From Scolanthus callimorphus (lineage: Eukaryota > Cnidaria > Anthozoa > Actiniaria > Edwardsiidae), in contig CM066913.1 in the NCBI GenBank assembly GCA_033964015.1, forward strand, positions 6,299,169-6,363,168: 64,000 bases of DNA, written 5' to 3'. A program made the translations under genes and the position numbers. The notes under the pieces were generated by a model. The model was not told where the DNA came from and did not search any database. It saw nothing but the letters and a program-made list of their open reading frames with translations. Positions within the stretch are counted from its first letter, which is position 1, and every line of letters starts with the position of its first letter. Shown here one piece after another: positions 44,918-62,641 of the stretch.

Positions 44918-46950
44918 GACTGTCAGTTTTGAATTGTACATATATTTAATATTTATGTTTGTTGTACCAGAGGAAATGCTGCTCTTGTCTTACAAACGAA
45001 AAGAATAAATTAATTGTATAACCAATGTACCAAATATATACAATGTACACACATAAATGTACTTTCATTTTTGGTGATGATGTATGAAACGATAAAAAGC
45101 CAAAAACAAACTGATGTTTAGAAAAAGGGAGTTGCTATGATGCAACGATTTAAGCAGTTCCTAAACACTAAATGAGTGTGTTATAGTAGGTTAGTTTCTG
45201 TTTTCATTGTTTGTCACACTTAGAGCAGATTTTGTATGACTAAAAAGGCACAGAACACAGTCATGGTACAGAACCTCTTGCCTTGTCATGAACATTTAGC
45301 CAAATCACACAAAATGAGTGATCAACCAGTCAAAATACTTTGACACGGCATGGTACAATACCATTATGGCAGTTACATGGCACATGATGTGCTGCAACTT
45401 TTCCCCAGTTATATGAAATCTGCTCTAGTAAGCATGTTGTAGATGGCTATTTTGAGATTTGTCATGTAATTCATCTTCTAATATTCCATGTAAACAATAA
45501 AGTAGAGTGGGGTAGCATAAACCCAGTACAAGCATTTCGTAAAAGATATCCTATATCTATCTATATTTACCCCTCTCTACGGGGAAAGCATATCTGCTAG
45601 CCTACACTTGACACACAACTGGTTGTGTAGGAGGCTTTATTACCTGCCAACTCTCCAGACTTCCTCGGGAGACTCCAGATTTTTTTACAAAATCTCACAA
45701 TTGTTACCAGCCTCAATTGGTATGCGCTACAGAAGGCACTGAATACAGGCCAAGGGTTCCCCAGATAACTCAATATTTAACAGATCTGACTCATTGTTGT
45801 TGAAGTCGTTCAATGTTCTAAGCTCACACTCAACACTCACTCTCAATACACACTGTCTAGCCCCGTCCCATACACGTGGCACTATACGTGACGTCAAACC
45901 ATACCTGTCAACCCAACTCTGTCAAAAATCTGGAGATTCCCCCTCACGTGGCAGGAAAATACAGTAAATGTATGAAAAAATCTGGAGAGTGACAATACGG
46001 GTGATACAGTAAATGTATGAAACATTTTGCAATCATTATGCGGGCGACAGGCTTCAAAATCTTGTGACACCCACCTAATGCGGGTGAGTTGACAGCTATG
46101 TCAAATGCGCGTGAGTCAAATTACATGTGTCACACAATCACCCAAAGTCTCCAAAGTGAATTTTGGCATAAAAAAAAAACTTCAAGGGGAAAAAGCCAAA
46201 TCTCCAGTGGGGCAATATATTTCGATGTTTTCGAATTTCCTATGGAAAATGCAGCTTTTCACAGGAATAGTTTCTTCAGAAATTCCCTGTGAACTCATGG
46301 ATTTCTCAGTAGCATTCTATGATCCATATTTGGCCCATGTGGATTAAAGAAATATAGGTTTCATCACTTTGTGACTCAGGGCCTACAAACACACAGTTCT
46401 GATAACCAGCTCCCTTGCTAGATAGAAAATGATCAAATAAATAGCTCGCAAATCAAATAATAACCTCACCTGAAAACTCGAATCCTCAAATGACTTGCGA
46501 ATTTCCCGCCAAACGAATCGAAACGAAAGGCTTCTGAAGGTGAGGTACTGGCCCGAGTTAATTCACTAGTATGTTTACATGTAGTTTAACGGGCTACCTG
46601 TGGGTTCGTCTTGACGAGGACGCCATTTTGCCAACATTCGGGTACTGTTGGTTTGAGTGTAGCCCTCTTGCAGGGGGCTCTGCGTTTAAGAGTGTAAGTT
46701 TGTAAGCTTTGAGTTTTATTTGAGTTGATGCCGAAATCAGGTTGAAGCGTACGACAAAACAAAGGTCAACAACGTATGGAAAGTATTTTGACTTTTGTCA
46801 CATGACAAATTCCATAACTTACCTCTTTCTAAAACCAAGGAATTATTGAAGTTTAATATAGATTCGTACGCACTTTGAAATTATATCGGTTTGTAGAATT
46901 TACTCAGAGACCTCTGAACTGCAGGGCATGGCTTTTATTCAGAGACATTC

Positions 46951-48235
46951 AGGAGTGGATCCAGGTTTTGGGGGGAGTAGTTTCCATTAGTGACCTACCA
47001 CTTTTAGGGGGGTTCGGGGGCATGGCCCCCCGAGAAAATTTGAAATGTTGAGCTCTCTAATGCCATTTCCTGCATTCTGAGATGATTTAATTACTCTCGC
47101 AAGACCACATAAAAAGTATTTTTTACAAGAAAAAACATCCGTTTCTTAGTGGGATGTTGTTTTTTCCCACAGAAAATCATTGTTTTGAAAAGGGGATAAG
47201 AATTTGTTGATTTCTAGTGATATATACTGCCGACGCCTGTTATTCATCGGCTCATCAATATGCGTTGACAGCAAACTTATAACGCATTTCACATTTTCTG
47301 CTCGAGTGCTTGTTGAAACATGAGGCGGCTCAAGGTCAAAAGTACAATCGAAGGCTTTCAATAATTTACCTAGAGCTGGTTCGCACCGGACACCAAAACA
47401 TATACAATGGTAAACAAAAATCTCCATAAAGATATAGGCTATAAACCATTGGTATTTTGTTAGCCAGACCAAGACAACATACCATTTTCAATTAACACTG
47501 TTAATTCGCAAAGCTCACCACGTTTTCAAATATTGTCGATAAACATTAGCATGACATGATCAAAATACGTCCCAATTGCGCCAAGAACCAAGCCAATGTC
47601 GTAGGCAGAACCATTCTCCTTCTGACAGACTGAATCGCTTCGAGGCATATTGTATTTTCTCAATGGATTCCTTCGTTTAAACTCCTTAGCAAGTTCTCAG
47701 ACGAAATCTAGTGATAACAAGTCAAATACTCGACGCTGGGGGAGGTATTGGCCCTTTTATACTTTTGTCGATAGTTTCCTTGGTAGTTCACGTCTTGATT
47801 AGCCAATGAGAAAGAGTATTGAGTGAGTTCCAACACAATCGATGTTGTTCCAGCCAATCGACGAGCGTTTTGAGTGAGTTCCAGCATTACTCTACCGACT
47901 CAAACCCACCCTGTGAGTACAAATTTGAACCGCGAAGATTTCCCGGCGCATCAGGGCAGTTTCTGAGGCATGACCTAGTAAACAATAAGACAGCGTGCTG
48001 CGCGCGGGCTTGAAAAGCCTGTTTAAGAAGCGTTTGGTGTATTTTCTTTAATAATCATCTGTAATACAAGAACATGAGTGATTTCTAAAATGAAATGAGT
48101 GATTTCTTCCAGAAGATGAGAGAGTTTCATGACCGAAAAAATAGGACCAAGCAACTACTTTTAATAAGTTTTCTCAGTTTGAAAAAAATTCGAGTGAGTT
48201 CCGGAAACTACGTAAACTATCCTGGATCCGCCCCT
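46951..48235. mobile_element. About 1.3-kb hAT-like element, no transposase seen
   Basis: The left end AGGAGTGGATCCAGG mirrors the right end CCTGGATCCGCCCCT. The flanks AGACATTC and GGACATTC (46943-46950 and 48236-48243) match in 7 of 8 bases. Inner ATGAGTGAGTTCC-like units repeat near 47820-47880 and 48070-48200. A 108-codon open frame on the minus strand (47146-47472) has no recognisable domain. Confidence 0.55.
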
Positions 48236-48401
48236 GGACATTCAGAGACTTTTGAATTTTAGGGGGGTGACTGTGAAGTCGAAATTTTAGGGGAGGGGGG
48301 CAATAACAAGAAATTCCAGAGGGTAATCATAACACAGCATAAAATTCCAGGGCTAAATTAAAATCGATTGGAATTCCAGGTGGTAATGAAACAAACGCAT
48401 A

Positions 48402-48550
48402 CAGTAAAAACCCGCATTTAAGAACCTGGATTTTAAGAACCTGTTAGGCTAGAAGTAACCATGTGAACCCCATGTTTCCTTAGTATTTTCAAAGCAAATA
48501 AGAACCTGTTTTAGGCTAAATTCTAGGTTCTTATACATGGGTTTTTACTG
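48402..48550. mobile_element. 149-bp MITE, TA target duplication
   Basis: The ends CAGTAAAAACCC and its mirror, with TAAGAACCT repeats inside, are flanked by TA. CAGT ends with TA duplication resemble Tc1/mariner-type MITEs. Confidence 0.65.
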
Positions 48551-48622
48551 TATTGCAGGGAGTTGCAGGTCTCAAAAACTCATCTAACTCCTGTATGATC
48601 CCCTAAATATAGCAATGTTGCG

Positions 48623-50776
48623 ATGGCAGAAGCACGCCAACAAAGTGAAGATCCTGAAGGCCTTGTCAAGGCCCAGAAAGTCAATGGCAGATATGTTATT
48701 CCCTGGGGAAGCAACGGTCTGGTTTAAGGTCTGTATTGTGGTGGTTTCTAGCTGAGGAGGACCTGAGTGGAGTGGGAGGGACGTGGAAGGAATTCTGGAG
48801 GTTTAAGGAAGAGGTAAACACCCATAAGAGGCAATTTGGAGGAATTCTGAGAAGTGTCATTTGTGATTATTTAATATATACATTTTAGGTACTCCTGAAA
48901 TGTGGGGTGTTTCACCCATATTTTGGGGTTATCTGATGAGCATCCCAAAAATATGAGAGAGGAGCTGTACAATTTCTGTTAGCCATGAATAATCAATCAG
49001 AATCAATGTGGTACCCATGTTTGGGTTGAAGATAATTTCAATATTTTGTTTTGCTTGATGTCAGGAGCTGGACAGAACTCTCCCTGTCATGAAGCCAGAC
49101 GTTGAGGTCTTGAGAAACCCACCCAAGGATCATCTCCAAGTGACCTGGATAGGTCATGCTACATGCCTGGTTCAGATGCATGGCCTGAACATCCTCACCG
49201 ATCCTCTTTTTGGTGATTATTGTGGACCATTACAAATTACAGGGACAAAGCGTTTCAGGCCTGTCCCTTGTAAGATTGAGGAACTACCCCAAATTGATGC
49301 TGTTATAATAAGTCACAACCATTATGACCATCTAGATTATTCATCTGTCAAGGAACTAAACCAAAAATTCAGTGAGAGCATCCACTGGTATGTTCCTATG
49401 GGGCAAGGGGATTGGATGAGAAGCTGTGGCTGTAAAAATGTTACAGAACTGGAATGGTGGGAACAAAGTGTGCACCAAAATAGAGCTGGAGATAAGGATG
49501 TATCATTTGTCTTTACCCCCTCTCAGCACTGGTGCCGACGATCAGCAACAGATGAAAATCTTGCTCTTTGGGGTAGCTGGTGTATCATTGGGCCAAATAT
49601 AGGTTCTTCTTTGGTGGCGATACAGGGTACTGTGATGTGTTCAAGACTATAGGAAGGAAATTTGGACCATTTGATCTGGCAGCAATTCCGATTGGGGCTT
49701 ACCACCCAAGGTAATATGTAACTGTAACAGGGGCTACTACTAGAAACTACAGTAGGCTAAATTACAGTTTTGTGTTTCAGATTCTGGGCTTTTACACCTA
49801 TGACCTTATAAACTTGCGCGTACTGATACAACCAATTTCTATGTTTTGCCAGTAATAAAACTGCTCCCTATATTATTTTGATGCTAATATAGGCATAAAA
49901 TTATGCCCACAATAAATTATTTATTTGGAGCCCTGTTATCTCTTCCCATGACCCATGTGCTGCTAATCCAATGGTGTCCCAAACATTCATACATCTCTGC
50001 ACATCACTATCATATAAGCAACACCTTTTTAAATTTACATCTATTCAATTAATAACTTTGAACATGTATTTCCTAATTTATGACAGATGGTTTATGAAGG
50101 TTCAGCATGTGGATCCTCAGGGTGCAGTTGTCATACACAGAGACCTACAGGCTAAAACATCTCTAGGGGTTCACTGGGGAACATTTGCATTGGCCAGTGA
50201 GGTATGCTTGTCAACCAAATTGGAGGTATTATTTGGGGGTTATGGCAGAGTTATTATTATGTGGACTGCATAATAACTCCATGTTTCAACAAAGCTAACA
50301 ACTCAGTGAAAATAGTTTTGTTTGCATGACATTAATGGCATCATAACCAGAGTGTGTTTCTCCACCTGACAACTTAAATCTGAGCTTGGCTCCAAGTTTG
50401 GCTTGCAGCCTGTTTTTTACCTCTTGACAAATGATTTGCTATTTTTTTATGTCCCCTCCTTATTTATGGTACCATTATTGAAAAGACTTATTAATATCAA
50501 GGAGTTTCTAATGGTAGTATTAGTGAGGATTCTTAGTGAGGATATAATATGTATATCATGTATGTGGAAGAGTATTATTACCTCTCAAACAATGCAAGTG
50601 TATATTCCTAGAGTAACAAGATATGCATCTATTTCATCTCATAGTCTGTTCATCCCACAGCATTATTTGTCACCCCGAGAAGAGTTAAGAGAAGCCTTAG
50701 ATGATGAGAACATCCACAAGATAGATTTATTGTCATGAAACATGGCGAGACAAGGACTATAGGAGATGCACAATAG
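48623..50776 (+). pseudogene. NAPEPLD: NAPE-PLD copy 2, three single-base frameshifts
   Basis: The same four-exon structure as its neighbours: 48623-48813, 49065-49710, 50087-50201 and 50661-50776. Motifs are conserved: [30 protein letters not shown], the metal site [46 protein letters not shown] and [11 protein letters not shown]. Frame breaks lie near 48716-48727 (TAA at 48725), near 49597 (exon 2 is 646 nt against 647 in copy 3) and near 50727 in the last exon, before HGETRT. Splice sites and catalytic residues are otherwise preserved, so either decay is recent or these are homopolymer-type assembly errors. If the breaks are real, the product would stop early in exon 1. Confidence 0.75.
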
Positions 50777-51006
50777 CAGAGGTTAGGTTGAAACATATAA
50801 TGTACAACTGATATGCAATACACAAATATATTGATGGAGTTGTTTATGTATATATACATGTATGGGTTTAAACATGCATTATGTAGTTTCACATCCAGTA
50901 CATCCACTTTCATACTGAAATTTATAAGTTCTCTGTTGCTTTTGAGATGTTACCAATGGCAACAACACTTATGAATTAATCAATGAATACAAAGAGATTT
51001 TCAAAG

Positions 51007-51558
51007 CCTTGCAATCTTGCTCTTACTTGCCTGAACCAAACGTGCTTTTCAATCATGAAATAGATCGTTACTCTTCAGTTTTACACGCACGACTCCGCCT
51101 AAATGCGTGCGCTCTAAATTTCTACTTATTTAAAATTGGAAGCAAGTCTTCTCCTGCCTGTGCTTGCGGCTTTGATATAGAATCAATTAAGCACTACCTT
51201 CTATACTGCCCGATTTTTGCTACCCTAAGACAAAATTTGCTCATCTTAGCCAATCAGATTTTTGCCAGTAGGTAGGCGCGTATGTCTGATAACCAAAAAG
51301 TATCTGTGTTTTTATTTGGATCACACCTACTATCATTAGAGTATAATATGCAGTTATTTTCTCACGTGCAAACTTTCATTAAGAACTCAAATCGTTTTTC
51401 GCAATAATATGCTCTCCACCTACCGGCAAACTATATATTAAAAACTTCCGCTGTACCGTGATATACAATGCTGTAAATAATTATGAGTAAGCCCCCTAGA
51501 TGAGCCAGACGAGCTCTTGGGGCAAACTCTAGAAAAATATGTTTAAATAAATAAAAAA
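51007..51558 (+). mobile_element. 5'-truncated LINE, 3' end with 12-bp target duplication
   Basis: Exact direct repeats AGATTTTCAAAG lie at 50995-51006 and 51559-51570. The insert encodes the C-terminal end of a non-LTR retrotransposon polyprotein (HARLRLNACALNFYLF, then CACGFDIESIKHYLLYC, a Cys-His pattern common after the reverse transcriptase) with a stop at 51273-51275. It ends in an A-rich tail. The 5' part with reverse transcriptase is missing. Confidence 0.8.
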
Positions 51559-51839
51559 AGATTTTCAAAGCAGCATCCACCCTTGTAGAGGCGAGACAGG
51601 TGAGGCAGTTTTGTCAAACCGTATGTTGTGTGAGCCATGGGGTATGTATCACTTGGAAAATCATATTCAAATAGCACAATGCAAAAGTTTCTCAATGTAA
51701 CAGTGACAAAGATAATTTGTATAGCGAAAAAGAATAAACAAATAATAAAAGAATAAAAGAATATCCTTTGTACCTATCGCATTATATTATTTTTTTGAAG
51801 ACTATGGCTGCCTACCACATTTTTAGTTCTTTTATCCCA

Positions 51840-53600
51840 TGTCCACACAGAATGTGTAATATTTCCAGAAAACGATCCATGCCCCAGCAATGGAGGTAAT
51901 TTAAAATTCCAGGGGATTTGGGAAGGGGGGGGGGGAGGCAATACACCTCTTATTTTCCTTAAGGGGGAGGGGGTATGGATCATTTCTGTTTGTGCAAATC
52001 CACAAAAAATCCATACCCCACCATGGAAGGAATGCACTTAAAGACAAAAAACTACAGTTGTATAAAAAAGAACATCGAAATTGACCCCACCCCACCCCTC
52101 TGGAATTTCCCATTCCCTCCATTTCTGGAATTGCACAATGGACATTCTCTGCAAAAATGAAAGGTACCATTCTAGCTACTTCTGACACTTCTCAAAATTG
52201 TTTTCTGATGGAGCCTCATCACGAAATACAAATAGGAAGTGGTAGCCAAATTAGCCTACCAAAAAAAAAAAACAACTAAAATTGCACAGTACTAGTGCAT
52301 ATCCATAATACATTTTTTTTTGTAGATGTTCAGGCAAGCCTGTATTTTTTTTTCTTCCCTAAAAAAATGGTTTCTTTTATAAAGTAACCCAACAATTGAA
52401 AACGTTTATTCTGAAAAATGACGTACCGGAACACTGGAAAACACTATCGAGCCACCTTAAGCCACTTTAACAAACTCCGGTACTGCCCAGGCCTCACAGC
52501 ACGCCGTGTCACGATTTGTCACTTCGTCACGACATCTACTGCATTCAGCTGTTGACGACACGGTCGCCATTTCCCTCCGCTCAAGGGATCCAAGGTATTA
52601 TTTTCGTTTTTAGCGAGGAACACAGCTATCTGAAATATTTGCAGCGAAGCTAGATTTTTTCCTTTTGATTCGGTATTAAAATCAGAGAAGAAGAAGAAGG
52701 GGACTTGTAGGTTCGGCGGGTTCTGCCCGGCCTGGGGCCCAAGCCAAGCTGTACCCTGACTTCGCTTTCGAACTCGGTAGATACACTTGATTCGGTCGAT
52801 TTGGGCGTCTTTTTAGTGGATTTCTATTTCACTCTGGCCAGCCGAGTTTCGATGTATGTGTTGTTTTTCCAAATTGGTAAGTCAGCGAACTGTAGACAAT
52901 TCGAAGGCAAGCAAACTATTAGCGTAAAATTGTAAGAATGGACCATGAGATCAAGCCGTATCGGAAAACTGCCCCCGCGTGTACTTCTAGAACACCCGTG
53001 CCTTGTAAAATGTACATTCACATGAGAAATTAATATATTCTTTTGCACTTTTGCTGCAGTGTTTACACTAGACCTCTTGCCATAAGTATTTCAAATGCTG
53101 TATATGGACATGGCTTATAAAAAAAAAATAACGCAATATCATAAACTGGGACCACACCCTCAAAACAGCCAAAAATTAATGATTCACTTGAATATGAGTT
53201 GATTTGGATGGGGCCATGCCCCTTCTTTAGTGATAATTTTCATACATTTGAAATATACATTAAGAAAATGTTTTACAAAGGGCCCCTTGCACCCATGCAT
53301 ATTTTAATATTAATGTTTTAAAAAATCCTGTCTATACCCCGTTACAGTCACCCTGTTGGCATAGGCAGAATTTTTCTAACAAGGAGGTCCAGAGGGTGGT
53401 AGCATCCCTTTCAGTTGCTCAATTTCCCCCCCTCATTTAGACATTTGGTCATATATTATCAAGGTTTTATATTGACCTCCTTTATATATTATTAACTGTA
53501 TTATACAAAGAGTTGGGGGCAGCCCCCCTGGATACACCCCTGCTCTGGGAAGTTGATTATTTGATGCAGGGAGACTAACTATGTCTGATCTTTGTAGACC
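51840..53600. other. Gap upstream of NAPE-PLD copy 3
   Basis: Simple G/C runs and a degenerate copy of the GGGGGTATGGAT repeat lie at about 51850-52190. Around 52560-52600 a CG-rich stretch ending CAAGGTATT could be a non-coding first exon and donor for copy 3, matching the acceptor at about 53597. This is inference. Confidence 0.3.
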
Positions 53601-53624
53601 CTGGTGGAACACAGATTGCAGAAA

Positions 53625-55134
53625 ATGTCTGAGGCAAAAATACCAGTCAACGATACTGAGGATCTTGTGAAACCCAAGAGAGTTAATGGAAGATATACTA
53701 TTCCTTGGGGCCCAGACATTATACCTTCTGTTGCCAGTGCGTTCTGGTGGACTATGACAGAAAAAAACTTAAGTGGAGTAGGAGGTACTTGGAAGCAACT
53801 ATGGAAGTTTAAAACTGAGGTAATGCAGCATATAACATACCTAAAAGGTATCCGAGAGGCATTCAATTTACCTCCCATTGTGTGGTTCCAGAAATTATCC
53901 ATACCCCCCTACGGAAGGGCATTGGAAATTCCGGAGGGGTGGGGGGGGGGGTCAATTTACCTGATCATTTCCATACAAATACTGTATTTTTCCTTGGAAA
54001 TTCCAGAGGGGTGGGGGGTCACTTTTCAACACCCTTCCGTGGAGGGGGTATGGATATTTTCTGGAACCACACATTTCCTATGCAATCAATTCTGGCTTTC
54101 CATGAATACCATCCCCACCAGGGGCAAGCTAGGGTGGGGGGGGGGGGAGGGGGCAGGGTCCTGGGGTGCCTGTGATCCCCCATTTTAGAAGAAAAATACA
54201 GTAAACATGAAGAAAAAATCGGAAAGGAATCACACATTACTTTGTACTTGTAGAAACTCGACAAAGATCTTCCAGTTATCAAGCCAAATTATGAAGCCAT
54301 AAAGAACCCACCAATGGATGACATTCAAGTGACCTGGATAGGTCATGCCACTTGCCTGGTTCAGATGCATGGTCTAAACATTCTCACAGATCCTATCTTC
54401 AACGATTACTGTGGGCCTTCAAGAATGACTTCTGCCAAGCGTTTCCGCCCTGTCCCATGTACAATTGAGGAACTGCCAAAAATTGATGCAGTGGTTATAA
54501 GTCATAATCACTACGATCATCTTGATCATAAGTCAGTTGTAGAACTTAACAAGAAATTTGGGGATGGCATCCAATGGTATGTGGGAATTGGTCAAGGTGA
54601 TTGGATGAAAAACTGTGGCTGCAAAAATGTTTTAGAACTGGACTGGTGGGAACAAAGTGTTCACCCTGAGACCTCAGGAGACAAGGGTGTGGCTTTTGTA
54701 TTCACCCCATCCCAGCATTGGTGTCGTCGGACAGCAACTGATACTAACCAGGCTCTATGGGGTAGTTGGTGTATTATTGGTCCAAAACTGAGGTTCTTTT
54801 TTGGTGGCGACACTGCTTACTGTGATGTTTTTAAGACTATTGGAAAGACATTTGGACCATTTGATCTTGCAGCAATTCCTATTGGTGCTTACCACCCAAG
54901 GTAAGTTGTACAGTTGGAATGAAGATGAGTAAGAGATTTATCTTTCTATTTTACAGCTCACCCTTTGTCGAGGACCCAAGTTTTCAGTGATTTTCTAAAG
55001 AAACCCACATTTCTCATGGCAGAAGAATGTAAAGTGTTTGGTATTCACTTTACTTTAGTCTATTTTAGTTTTTTTTAAAGTAATATTGTAAAGAGCTATT
55101 GAATATATAGTAGAAGTAGCGCTATATAAATGTG

Positions 55135-55166
<32 letters not shown>

Positions 55167-56585
55167 TGTTGTCACATTCTTGCATTGGCTATGGCCACCT
55201 ACCAAGGAATTTCAGGGGTCCTTAGAAACAGGGGTGCAGATTTTTTTTTGGCAACTGCCCATTTAAGCACTGTTTGTTGGCCAAAAAGTTTTATCTAGAC
55301 TTTAGAGGAAAGCTAATACCTAGATATTTTCTGAGGTCGTGTAGAATATAATTTACATTTTTTAGATAATTTTCTTTTAAGGTGGTTTATGAAGACCATG
55401 CACACAGACCCTCAGCATGCAGTTGAAATGCATAAAGACCTTCAAGCTAAAACATCTTTAGGGATTCACTGGGGAACATTTGCCTTAGCATATGAGGTGA
55501 GATCATGCAGTAAAATTTTGGAAAAGGCTGGCAACCAATCTTTTCATTCAAAATATTACTGTGTACTCTTGAAAGTGAACTGTTATGATTTTATTTCTTG
55601 GAAAAGTCCATTTTATCTGACATACTGCAGACAGGATTTGACTGCAGAAGTCTACTAGCCAGCTGTTTAAAAAAAACAGCATTAAGTCAAACATAAGGTT
55701 GAACGCAGGGGCTCCCCTATTTTGGGGGTGGGGATGCTGGTCAAGAACTTTCGATTTCACCCCTAAAAGGTAACAAACATGGCGTCGCTTAGTTGATTTC
55801 AACCCCTAAAGAACAGGGGGTGAAGGGGGGGTAGCGATCACGAATCACAGACCGATTTTTCGTTATTTCACGGATCACAGGGTTATGAAAATGACGCAGT
55901 AAAGGTTTGTATTTGATGAACTTAATGCCCAGCTTTCACGAATCTCTCGGCCTGTAATCACGAGTCACGCGAGAGAAATTCGTAAAATCACGGGTCATGA
56001 GGGAATGAGATTTCATGGATCACAGCAATAATTTTCCTGTTTTCACGAATCAGGAGCAAATTTGGGGTGAATCAGGGATCACTAAGAACCCCTTCACCAC
56101 CCGGAAAGTACCAGCAAGACATTTTTCCTCATAATTTTTTTCGTATTTTTTTACGAGGGAAAATACGTCAGAAATTCAGGCTACCAACAAGTGTGATTTG
56201 CTTGTTTTGCTAGAACCAATCTCTAACAGGTACCTATCTGGAAAAAGTTTTTGAACTTTAACCCCTTAAAGATACCAGAAGCCTGATTTTAAACCCTAAA
56301 AGGTACGATGACGAGCACCCCCGCTCCCGCCGGAAAAATAGGGGTCCCCGGGGTTGAACCCTGATAATGTTATAGTGTTAAGAGCATTTTCTGGTTGTGA
56401 AGCATGCAGATTTTGATCTGATATTTTATTCAAGTTTTTCATTTGTTTGCCTACTTGTTTTCCAGCATTACCTGGCTCCTTGGCAGGAACTACAGGAAAC
56501 ACTAAGAGAGAAAAACATCCCAGAGTCAGAGTTCTTTGTTATCAAACTTGGAGAAACAAAGGTGATAGACAATGGGATTCACTAA
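53625..56585 (+). CDS. NAPEPLD: NAPE-PLD copy 3, intact, 358 aa
   Basis: N-acyl-phosphatidylethanolamine-hydrolysing phospholipase D of the metallo-beta-lactamase fold. Exons: 53625-53819, 54254-54900, 55382-55496 and 56466-56585, total 1077 nt in frame. Motifs in order: [43 protein letters not shown], the zinc-site [77 protein letters not shown] and LGETKVI. A splice acceptor just before the ATG (about 53597) suggests an upstream non-coding exon. It converges on PSMA5, which lies about 1 kb further on the opposite strand. Copies 2 and 3 look closer to each other than to copy 1. Confidence 0.87.
53880..54072. mobile_element. MITE in intron 1 of NAPE-PLD copy 3
   Basis: The ends GTGTGGTTCCAGAAA and its mirror, then TATCCATACCCCC and its mirror. 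Related pieces occur near 51960 and 61000 (GGGGTATGGATAATTTTGGA). Confidence 0.65.
55133..55164 (+). repeat. ATT microsatellite
   Basis: About ten tandem ATT units between exons 2 and 3 of NAPE-PLD copy 3. Confidence 0.85.
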
Positions 56586-57581
56586 GTTAAAAACTTTGAC
56601 TGAGTACCCATCTGTTGTACCAATTGTCAAACAAAAAGGTATCCATGCACCTAAGGCCTAGGGCATATGTCGAATTCGAAATTTCAAAAGATACTGACTC
56701 ATTATACTTTCAAATTACAAATGATCTATCGTTTTAAATGTATTCAACACAAATCTAATTCGACATTTATCCTAGACCTCAGATACCATAAGAAAGTGTC
56801 AGTATGCATATTCAAATAGAACTAGTATCAATTACTTACTGCCTGGCAACTTAAGAAAAAAGTTGAATTCAAGCACTGAATTATCAGGGCAATTATGAGA
56901 CAACTTGTCACCAAGTATTGCTTTCTATAGTTATGTAAAAGAAGGAAACAGATTTGTAAAATCTCTTTTATTACTTTGGACAACACTTCAGTCCAAATTA
57001 AGGTACTGCAAATGATCACAGCACTTTCTAATAAATACCTTTCTCAGTGGTGATTTCAATGGAACATGCAAACTAGTTTGGCTTGCCTGGCTATTATAGA
57101 GAGGCCCTATATTTTACATGATGCATTCCAGTACTGATTATTACAGTACATAGCCAGTTCAAACTGAGATCCAACTTAGATTAATCCAAACTCTAGCAAG
57201 AGGTACCAGACTTGAATATTTTTGGCTCCCAGCTGAGATAGTGTTAGAATCGCATAAAATAAGTTCATCTGATTAGCAACCTACTTGAAGTTCTAATTCC
57301 ATCTAGGTTTACTGGATATCTTACACAAAATCCTATTCAGGGAGCCATATTCCTACAGTATGTGTAATTCCCAAAGAGTTCTCAGATTCCAGGTATAAGT
57401 TTTTACATTTTAGCCAAGGTTCATTTTTAGTATGTTTTGAACATTTCTTTGCTTTACATTGATTTAGCAATTTCCTGTAAAGAATTGTGAATGTAGTGCA
57501 ACAAACAGCAAGGAAATAAACTGAAAAATACAAACTCTACCATTGGTGATTACATGTGTTTTAGTATTCTTCTACCTGTAG
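56586..57581. other. Convergent gap, NAPE-PLD copy 3 and PSMA5
   Basis: AT-rich spacer holding both 3' untranslated regions. No gene or repeat recognised. Confidence 0.45.
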
Positions 57582-62301
<4,720 letters not shown>

Positions 62302-62641
62302 TTTGAACTTTTACTTGTTTAACCACGCGGAGAAAAGTGTCTGTCAAAGATGAAAAGCCGGTACGTTATAACAAGTATTTTCCCATAGCAAATATACATT
62401 TTGCAAGTAATTCTGCATTATGAGTATAAGTACTACATATATGTGTTAGCGGCTTACCTGAATTATGAAGAAGAAATCAAATAAATGTGTTTTTTAGGAG
62501 AGAATCCTGACTTAGAATGAGTTTGCAAGATTTTTAGAGGTGGTGTCTGCGAACAATACTAGTCCGCGGTTTAGTCCACGGAGTATGCGCACGGTAACTC
62601 TCTCCAGTCTCGCGCGGTTGGTTTCTTCCTCAACCTTCAAC
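62302..62641. promoter_or_regulatory. Probable bidirectional promoter, PSMA5 and PMPCB
   Basis: 340 bp separate the two start codons, which point away from each other. The PMPCB side (about 62550-62640) is richer in CG than the surroundings. No individual motif is claimed. Confidence 0.5.

Larger units (their letters stand above)
44918..48622. other. Gap between NAPE-PLD copies 1 and 2
   Basis: No gene recognised. It holds the elements at 46951-48235 and 48402-48550, and a dispersed repeat at about 45890-46110 (ACCTGTCAACCCAACT, GGAGATT, CTTCAAAATCTTGTG). A related copy is at 60310-60480 inside PSMA5. Confidence 0.5.

Noticed and set aside
47146..47472. 108-codon minus-strand frame in the hAT-like element
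   Set aside because: No transposase motif recognised and no splice context; noted only within the element.
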